NCBI GenBank assembly: GCA_949128115.1
Contig: OX421961.1
Span: 82,319,277-82,383,276, forward strand
DNA: 64,000 bases
Source: Anaspis maculata
Taxonomy: Eukaryota > Arthropoda > Insecta > Coleoptera > Scraptiidae
Direction of reading: 5' to 3'
How positions within the stretch are numbered: position 1 is the stretch's first letter; every line of letters starts with the position of its first letter. The notes under the pieces are model-generated. The model made no database searches. It was not told the DNA's origin and saw only the letters and a list, made by a program, of their open reading frames with translations. The position numbers and the translations under genes are program-made. Of this stretch, positions 55,841 through 64,000 are shown in pieces.

Positions 55841-58800
55841 GCTCAACAATGAAAGTGTTACAAAGCAAAAATTCACCCAATTTTGAACCGCTGTAACTTT
55901 TGATTGGCACAAACGATTCTGATTCTGTTTCAAGTACTGAAGAGCCCAATCTTTTGGCCATCTTCCTTATTCATATGAAATGCATAGAGCTTTTCATGAA
56001 TTCTCTACAGGGTGATGAACAGAGCAGTGCAAAATTGATGAAAGTTCAACATACCCCCGTTTTCGTTGGAAATTTTTTTCGGGAGTATCAACACCAAATT
56101 TATGAAGAATGATGTGTTCCCTCGAAACGGTTTTTGAATTTTCGGGATTCTAGTCAAAACAGCCAAAATGTGATTTTTTATTGTGAATACTGTATATTAT
56201 TCCTGTAGCAACGCAAAAACATTAGAACTTTTCATATCAAGATGACGCCACTTGGTAGGCTTGTTCACTGAACAATTCTGAGCAATTTGACTTGCAAAAC
56301 GTTCCTATTGTCTTTGTCTAGTGTAGGGGTGAAGAAAAGCCCAATTGGCAGTGTACTTTTTGGTACTACTCCTAAAATTCGAGTTTTTAGCATTGAAAAA
56401 AGGTTAATTTCTACTCTCTTTAGTCAACATGGGACGACGTCATTGGAATTGGATTAACAACATTTCCGCCATTTTGGAATTTTTTGCCTTCACCTCAAAT
56501 TTCAAAACATAGGCATGTTTGGCATCATTTCTTGAAATGTTGGTCCCCTAAATGGGATTCTGTCAATAAGATCTGTCTATCTGTTTGTTTATCTGTCTAT
56601 CTCTTTCCGAAAAAATATTGATAGAATTTTTAACCCCACCCCCCTTCTTCCTGAAACTCTCTGAGTGTCCAATTTGATATTCTTGAGCTCTCAATTCTTT
56701 TCAATGCAGTCAACGTCATCCTGCATAGCATCGGGAGAGATAATTTTCTGTGGAAAAAATGCCACCCAAATTCCACCCTTTCGCTCCCCCCACCTCATCT
56801 CAAAAATCTAAAATGGCAATACCTACTTTGTGATACATCAAATTGAAGGAAATTAAATTCTCTCCATGAACAAAATTTTTTCAAACTTTTTGAAACCCCC
56901 ATTTTCCTCACAAAACACCCCAAATGTCTAATTTATTTGGAGAGGGGTTGAAAATTTCAAAAAAATTGTTTTTGGAAGGAGAATTCAATTCCCTTCAATT
57001 TGATGTATCACAAAGTAGGTAGTGTTTCGTAAAATTTTGAAGCTAAGGTGGGGGAGAGCAATAGGATCAATTTGGGTAGCAGTTTTTCCACCGAAAATTC
57101 TTTTATTCGATGTTTTCTATGATGACACTGACTGAATTAAAAACAATTGAGAGGTCCAGAATTTAAAATAAGACAGTTAGTGCAAGCGGTACACACCTAA
57201 AAACACATCGATACTGCATTTTGGAGTGCAGTAACGAGATTTGGTATGGGCATACTTTATACCAAGACAAGCGATTTGACCCGCAGCACTCCATATTTCG
57301 TCCCTTAGGGGGCCCATGGGGGCCCTCTAAATTTTCAAGATGCAAGAACTTCCACATGACGATCATTGAGTATCGTCATGTATGTCATAAGTGAAGCTTA
57401 CGGGTCTATTGAAAATATTTTCATCAATTGTCGTTGTGTCCGATTCATTCTTCACACTTGAAAAAAAATTTCTTTGGCAGAGGTCAAAAAAACTGTTTTT
57501 ATTTTTTCTTCTATGCAAGGAGACGATAAATTCATATGTTCTGTTGAGTTCCCAACTAAATCGCATTCCCTAAACCTAATTATAAAGAAATTTTTCTTGT
57601 AATGGTATTTTTCAAAGAAGTGGTGACCTCTTCAGTACCTCTTTTCCAAGAGCATTTCTTTCTATGTCCCCACTGGATATCACTCGTAATTTTTGCAGGA
57701 ATGTAGACCTCGAACTCTTTTCCTGGTAGTTGCGAAGCAACATCACTCTAAAACGCCCAAGGGAGCTCAAAAAAATTTTTTTTTCTGCTGGGCCGTCCAA
57801 CTTACGATATTTTGATTTTATAGTAGGAGAGACGCGGACCAGTATTCAATCCAGGCTGCAGGCGCAGGCGATTTGGTTTCAACAGAAAATATTCTTCCAT
57901 GCCGTGTTTTATTGCAGTACAACAAAACGCAGAGTCGTTAGGTGTAAGTAGGTATATTTTCCGGTAGATTTTATTCGCCTAGACTAGATCTTATTTATTT
58001 GCGCCTCTCCCCTACTACAAAATCAACATGCCAAAAATTTGACGGCCCAGCAGAAAAAAAAAGTTTTAGGGCTCTCTTGTGTGTTTTGAAGCCATGTTGC
58101 ATGGAAATTACTAAGAAAAGAGTTCAAGCTTCTCATATCTGCAAAAATTGACAGTCTTATTCACTAGGAACATTGAAAAAAATGCTGTTGAAAAAAGTGT
58201 ACTGAAGAGGTCACCTCTTCTTGGGAAAATGATATTGCGAAAAAATTGTCTTCATATTTGGGCTCACGGAACGCGATTTAGTTGGGAACGCAATAAAACA
58301 TATGAATTTATCGTTTCCTTGCACAGCAGAAAAAATAAAAACAGTTTTTTTGACCTCTGCGATAGAATTTTTTTTTCAAATGTGAAGATTGAATCGGACA
58401 CGACGACATTTGATGAAAACATTTTCAATAGACCCGTAAGCTTCACTTATGACATACATGACGATACTCAATGATTATTTTGTGAAAGTTCTTGCATCTT
58501 GAAAATTTGGAGGGCCCCCATTGGCCCCCTAAGGGACGAAATATCGAGTGCTGCGGGTCAAATCGCTTGTCTTGGTATAAAGTACGACCATGCAAAATCT
58601 GGTTACTGCACTCCAAAATGCGGTATGCTTTTGCGTACCGCTCCCACTAAGTCAGAGAATTTTTAGGGCGAAAAAAGGTGGGGTTATTATTCTTGAAAAT
58701 ATTTTTTTCAGAAAGAAAATTTGAATCACTTCAATTTGATGTATCGCAAGGTAGGTCATCTTATTTGAAATTTCAAAGTTGGGGTAAGTGGGGGCGAGGG

Positions 58801-59290
58801 GGCTCGAAATAGAAATTTGCCAATTTATGTTTTGGATGTCTCCTTTGATATGAAAATCGACCTGTTTTTGCTCGAAGAAATATTCACTAGGAATCGGGAG
58901 TTATTGCAGGTGGATAGTTTTCAAATGGTCACCCGGTGCAGTATTCACAATAAAAAATCACATTTTGGCTGTTTCGACTGGAATCCCGAAAGTTCAAAAA
59001 CCGTCAAGGGACCACACCATTCTTCACAAATTTGGTGTTAATACTCCCAAAAAGACTTTTTTGCGAAAACGGGGGTATGTTGAACTTTCATCAATTTTGC
59101 ACTGCTCTGTTCATCACCCTGTAGAGAATTCATGAAAAGCTCTATGCATTTCATATTAACAAGGAAGATGGCCAAAAGATTGGGCTGTTCAGTACTTAAA
59201 ACAAAATCAAAATCATATGTGCCAATCAAAAGTTATAGCGGTTCAAGATTGAGTGAATTTTTGCTTTGTAACACTTTCATTGTTGAGCAG
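55841..59290. mobile_element. 3.45-kb foldback with asymmetric arms
   Basis: TGCTCAACAATGAAAGTGTT and its complement end the element. The left arm (to about 57780) is longer than the right (from about 58050) because 56200-56760 has no partner. Pairing landmarks include ACATACCCCCGTTTTCG, GACCCGCAGCACTC, GGGGGCCCAT region, ATGACATACATGACGATACT and AATTCATATGTTCTGTTG-type sequence. Local inverted copies at 56820-56870 and 56960-57020 suggest an internal duplication. No transposase. Confidence 0.85.
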
Positions 59291-59569
59291 TTTATAATGG
59301 GGTACTTGTGAATGAAACAGATTTGACTGAAAATACTTTTAATCATCAACAAGAGTAATTGGTTAATTTTTTTTTTATTATTCTTCAAAGGGTTGCTAAC
59401 AATAGGGAAACGTCAGTGGGATTTTCATGGCTGTATTTTTCAAATATTGTAACTTCACTTGACCAGTTTTTTGAGTTTCCAATCCATCAGTGCTGTTTGT
59501 TTAGTTTTTAGTATATTTGCGACGTCACAAATATATTTTCAAAACACGCATCACGGCCGCAATTTTGGG

Positions 59570-61290
59570 CAAAAAATTCTAATATGGCGGCCAAAATATC
59601 GACAGAATCATGAAATTCGGCTTGAAAATCAAAATGATCGTACTAGACAAGGGTAAGTTCCAAGTTTCATGAAAATCCTTCCACTTATAAGAGATTTCAA
59701 TATGGCGGCCAAGATGGTGGGGCAATCATGAAATTTGGCTTGAAAATAAGAATGATCGTACTAGACAAGGGTAAGTTTCAAGTTTCATGACAATCGTTCC
59801 ACTAATAAGAAATTTCAATATGGCAGCCGAATTATGAAAGCCATTCTGCCTATTTGGTCCTTGAGAACCTAAGCTATCCACCGGATGAAGTTCAATCTTC
59901 AAGGGCTGTAGCTTTAGTTCCCGAGAAGAAGTTCAACTTCATCGAAGTGCACAGGAGATCTCAGTTTTTTGAGAATAATGATAACGATGTATGGATAACA
60001 AAAATAGTGCCCATTGGCCACCCTTGGGGACATCAGCTATTAATCGGAAAAAAGTTCCAAGACTCTTGTTTCAATTCCCGAGGAGGAGTACAGCGTCTTA
60101 ATTTCTGCACGGACTCGGACAGACAGACAGACAGACAGACAAACCGGCCACATAAGCGTCATTCTGTTACTTATATAAAAAAATGTTCTCCAACTGATTT
60201 CGACCTCCTGAACACGAATATCGGGTTCAGTTTTGAATTGGAACATTTCTTTTTTATCGAAAAACCGAAAAAATGGTAGCCTGTCACATGATTTTTAGTG
60301 ATACCTACCTACTTTTTTTTGTTATTCAGCGAACATGTTTCGTAATTTGAGTGCCATTATCCTTTAGGTACCTAGTATTGGCTATTTCAAAATGGTCAAT
60401 TACTATTTCGGCACGTCTGATTTTAAATTTGTAGGGTCGTGTAATATGCGCCGAGCCGTGGCTTTGCGGTCGTTTTCAAAAATTGATAACAATTGACCCG
60501 ACGGTCGGATCGAAGTGGGGTTTTTGTCAAAAGAAAGTTCAAATTGTTCTCTAAATATAATGCCGTACATGCAGTGATGTATTTCATTAAGAAATTGTAG
60601 TTGCCTGCATATCGCAACTTTCTACATCTTACCGCGAATGCCAGCACTTGATCGGCGAAGCCGCCCTACACCAAAATGTTATTTTTGTAATTGTTCATGA
60701 TTATTTCGGCAACATTTTTCTTGATTCGCGTACCAAGGCCATGAGCTACCCATTCGAGTTGAAATATTTCCTGTATTGAATTTCGTTTTGTTCGGAGGAA
60801 AGGATATCAAGCACCAGCAAGCAACGAATAAATCATTTGCGGCCGAGCCGTAGTTTCGGAGTCATTTTCAAAAATTAATAACTATTGGCCTGCACCTCGC
60901 ACCGATGTGAAATTTTCATTAAAATGAAGTTCAAATCATCCTCTAAATATAACTCCGCATATGTATTATGGTAAAATGATAAGATCGGGTACTTCCTCGC
61001 ATGTGATAACTTTCGAGATTAGGCCGGCTTCTGAAATGCAGCATTCAACGGCGATGCCGCGTCACACTAAATTGTTATTATTGTCATTGTTTATTATTAT
61101 TTTGTCAAGATTTTTCTTGGTTCGGGATACAAGGTCATGAGCTACCCAATGGAGTAAGAATTTTTCGCAAAAACCTTTTCGTCTAGGACTAGATGCTGTG
61201 ACGAACGGACGGACGGACGGACGGACGGACGGACGGACGGACAAAGCGAGGACAAAAGCGCCTCCCCGTTTGGAGAAGTGCGCTAAAAAT
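59570..61290 (+). repeat. GGCGGC-family element, without hAT insertion
   Basis: Two to three tandem units (59575-59830), GACAGACAGACAGACAGAC at 60119-60140, ACCGGCCACATAAGCGTCAT, paired CCGAGCCGT(A/G)G blocks, GCATTCAACGGCGATGCCGC (uninterrupted site), (GGAC)n at 61206-61241 and the right end GGAGAAGTGCGCTA. Collinear with 38450-40975. Confidence 0.82.
61206..61241 (+). repeat. (GGAC)9 microsatellite
   Basis: Perfect tetranucleotide run. It is reduced to GGACGGAC in the other copy at 40913, so it expanded after the copies diverged. Confidence 0.92.
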
Positions 61291-61849
61291 TGGGCAAGTA
61301 CCCCATTGGAAGCGTTCCACAAGACCAAGGCCTTTCTTGTTTTTGTATACACAGGGGCAGAGCGCAGAAATTATCTTAGCGTTGGTGCAGTAGCAATGAA
61401 AAAAATCTGTTGTGAGCGACACAAAACTTTCGTGGCGGTATCCAGAGACGTCAGTTGTGATTTTTATCTGAGCATCCCTTCGGGAACAGGATACTTGAAT
61501 ACTTGATTGGAAAATTAAAGAAAAAATCAACCTAAATAGTTTAGTCTAGCGACCAACCTGGAAAACTAAAGACTAACTTGCTATACATATCAAAAAGCAC
61601 TGTAGGTACAAGAAGTTTTAATGGGCTGCAGAGCCTCGTATGTTATATTCAGTTTCATAGGGAAAAAGTTATAAAGGTTTTTTTCACAGGCAAACCTCGA
61701 GAAATTGAAAAAAATTGCTGGGAAATGCTCAAGAATCAATTACTTATTGTTTAAAAATGAATTGAAGCAAATCGGTTCACGGGCTAAATTCCTGGGGAGC
61801 GGTTCCAAACTATCTTCCAAAACTATCAGAAAGGTGGTTCGGCTCAACG

Positions 61850-62240
61850 GGACTCCGAAAGATATGAAAAGACACCAAGAAACCGATAGGGCTTCATTCA
61901 ACCCAAAAAGACACAAGGGCGCTCACTTGAGCCTCAAACGGCAAAACCAAATCCAAGAGGCACATAAGATATATGAAGGGCTGAAAAACCACATAAATAG
62001 GGGCCCCATTAGGGCTTCAAACTACAGAAAGACACCATGGGGCCCTGGTATCAAACCACACACAAGAGGCGCACACAAAAGTGTTCGCGAGAATACTCTA
62101 AAGGAATAAACATACTGATGGAGTTCCGAAAGCTACAGAAAACACATGGGGCTTATCGGAGCCTCAAAGGACATTCGAAGACACAAAGAACCGAGGCCCA
62201 CTGTTGTCTAGAACGATACAGGAAGATACACCAATATCTG
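61850..62240 (+). repeat. Imperfect repeats with GGGGCC and AGACAC words
   Basis: Loose recurrences of GGGCTTCA, GAGCCTCAAA, AAAGACAC(A/C)A and GGGGCCC about every 90-120 bases give open frames in more than one phase (61705-62109, 62037-62273). No recognisable protein. I treat it as repeat sequence. Confidence 0.4.
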
Positions 62241-62499
62241 CAACACCCGTCACTTTGGCACAGAGACCTATAAACTTTAGGGACTCTGTGGGCCAAGGCC
62301 AATGTAACAAAATCACAGTTCGGTTGCCAAGGGTATGAAATGGGCCAAAATCCTGGCGAACAGTCAAGCTCACGTAGTTTCGGCCAAGAGAAAGTTTGAA
62401 AATGTATAGCGCTTATCCAGGAAATAGTGGAAAACTCCAACTTCAGCATTGCTATAATTCTTTTGTGTTAAGTTGCTTTCTGACGAATTTGGTTTCAAT

Positions 62500-62810
62500 C
62501 CACCGGACAGATATGAATAATCAAATGGCAAAGTTTTCAACTTTGGCATTTTTGAATATTTGATACATTGCAAGTCAAGTTCCGTGAGAATTAGCTCCTC
62601 TCCTTTTCTGTTTGACAGATGACAACCAAACACTAATGGGTTCATTCGCCAGTAAAACCATGTCTGCATACCAAATTTCAAATCGATCAGATCAACGGAT
62701 CGGCAGTTATCGTGGAAGATAACAAAGAAACACCACACGCCACAACTCCCCCACCCATTCACAGACAGACATAATTCTGGAAATGGTCTTAATCGGTTTC
62801 TAAATTATAT
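62500..62810 (+). repeat. Repeat related to the interior of the 13.2-kb foldback
   Basis: CATACCAAATTTCAAATCGA, GGCAGTTATCGTGG, CACAGACAGACATAATTCTG and AAATGGTCTTAAT resemble 13760-13875 plus 14222-14235. It lacks the SINE, so it is a diverged uninterrupted relative. Confidence 0.6.
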
Positions 62811-63118
62811 ATCCGTCGAAATCCCAAAACTCTTTTCTGCACGATCTCATACTTTCCCTTCCATGTTGGTGGGGGACCGGGAAAGTGAAATAGAAATTCA
62901 TCCAGTTTGCGTTAGGTACCTCCTAAGGAATTCATTATTATATCGAAGGCAGTGCTTTAGTGAAGCATATTATTCAACTGTTTCACAACCAATAGGAACA
63001 ATTTATTGCCATTAGAAGGTAGGCGAACGTCCAGTTCTGAAGTGTCACCTGTCAAATGTTTCTATTCTTAGCAGCCAGAATTTGAAATTTCTGGGCGATT
63101 ATTAGGAAAAAGTAGATA
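62811..63118. other. No gene recognised
   Basis: AT-rich; nothing supported. Confidence 0.4.
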
Positions 63119-63235
63119 AGATAGTATATTATACTTGTTCAATAATACGTATTGTCACATTCTTTCCTTTTGAAAACTAGTCGTGTGACAATACTATGTC
63201 TTATGAAACTCGTATAATAATGTACTATTTGCGAG
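63119..63235. mobile_element. Short palindrome, ATAGTATATTATAC ends
   Basis: ATAGTATATTATACTTGTTC on the left and CTCGTATAATAATGTACTAT on the right, with TATTGTCACA / TGTGACAATA inside. Related to 54494-54620. Confidence 0.7.
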
Positions 63236-64000
63236 TAAGGTAGTGTATACGGTGGCGAGCAGATAAATGGAAACACTTCAACACTTGTCAAATTTGTCAG
63301 TTTTTCAATTCAAATTACGACCTTATTAATTATGGTTTGAGAAAAAACTTGCTGTTGAAATTTTAAGCAAACATCCCAGGAACCGTGGAATCAAGTAGTT
63401 TTCCTCACATCACATTCACAAAGTGTGCAATTTCGAAGTTCAATCATTCCTCTGAGTAGAGGTACTAAGTCGCAAGCTTGTTATCCTTGTTTGTTGCTGC
63501 GTAAGGACAGTTTCTCAAGCTTTGCATCCGTGAAAGCAAAAATGAGTTTTAGCTTCTCTGGTTTTCTTGGTTACGGTTAGAAGAGCTTCAGGTATGCTTG
63601 GTCATTATGTTGGAAATGAGATCCAGAGGATGAGGGTGTAGTGTAGAGTGTTAGTATTTGAACAATGCAGGTAGGTACCTACTTATAAATAGGAAGCCAT
63701 ATATGCTTTTATAATCCGTAAAAGAAGTTTTTTCTTTTCAACGAACTCCAGAGAGTGATGGATCACACTGATGATGACAGAACCCGATAGCAAAAACTCT
63801 CAAATGTAAGTACAGTAAGGTATGTCCTCTGCAGCTGTTTACCTTCATGTTTATGCTTCCTGTTCCTGAGTACCTACCTATGCATACAAACTTTTGAAGC
63901 TCTTTAATCAAGTAGGTATACGTACCTACTAATTATTATGAAGAAGAAGTTTGGGCATTTTTTTATCAATCGTAAAAACGAAACTGCAGGACCTCTACCT
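63236..64000. other. No gene recognised
   Basis: Several TAGGTACCTACTTA-type runs near 63670 and 63870-63930. No coding or RNA gene recognised up to the window end. Confidence 0.4.

Noticed and set aside
57363..58474. Matching open frames around RKNKNSFFDLC
   Set aside because: They are mirror-image reading frames of the arms of the 55.8-59.3 kb foldback.
61705..62273. Basic proteins on the plus strand
   Set aside because: Open in more than one phase over repeated GGGGCC and AGACAC words; no family resemblance.

Overview
This is AT-rich animal nuclear DNA, most likely from an insect. The evidence is a split G-protein-coupled receptor gene with canonical GT/AG splice sites, tRNA-derived SINEs, hAT and Tc1/mariner-type elements, and very frequent taggtacctacctata-like runs of the kind common in some hemipteran and lepidopteran genomes. 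The order or species cannot be fixed from sequence alone; a sap-sucking hemipteran is a guess.

One host gene is convincingly present: a myosuppressin (FMRFamide-like peptide) receptor on the minus strand. Exon A (35012 down to 34468) encodes the extracellular N-terminus, TM1-TM3 and the start of the W-R-Y motif region. Exon B (16055 down to 15347) encodes TM4-TM7 and the C-terminus. The exons join in phase (GG|G, giving G-Y-P-E-K-N) to make a predicted 417-residue receptor. A 5' UTR acceptor lies at 35137/35138. The 18.4-kb intron between the exons is almost entirely transposon debris.

The rest of the window is a dense, nested mobile-element landscape. At least ten large foldback or palindromic elements (0.3-3.9 kb) occur, most flanked by TA: 1344-3026, 4712-6293, 7359-9250, 13238-14750, 19366-23885, 27620-30550 (with two further elements stacked inside), 31893-34083, 42563-42901, 44560-46889, 46950-50823 and 55841-59290. 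Several hAT-type elements have 8-bp target duplications (21978-23568, 23890-24303, 40156-40745). Two tRNA-derived SINEs have 9-bp duplications (13876-14221, 31049-31245), and a SINE-like sequence with 5S-like box C lies near 51180. An internally deleted mariner-like element with 28-bp terminal repeats is at 35369-36307. Transposase and THAP-domain fossils are at 41375-41640 and 29511-29857. A repeat family carrying tandem ~110-bp units with ATGGCGGCCAAGATGGCGGC-type motifs recurs at five places.

The window contains its own controls. Four insertions can be compared with an uninterrupted or empty copy elsewhere in the same 64 kb, which gives a relative insertion order without external data. I see no CRISPR, operon, phage or other prokaryotic system. 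The unusual content is the layered palindromes, two near-perfect hairpins (11548-11657 and 34232-34308), and a few coding-like stretches inside transposons that may be captured exons.
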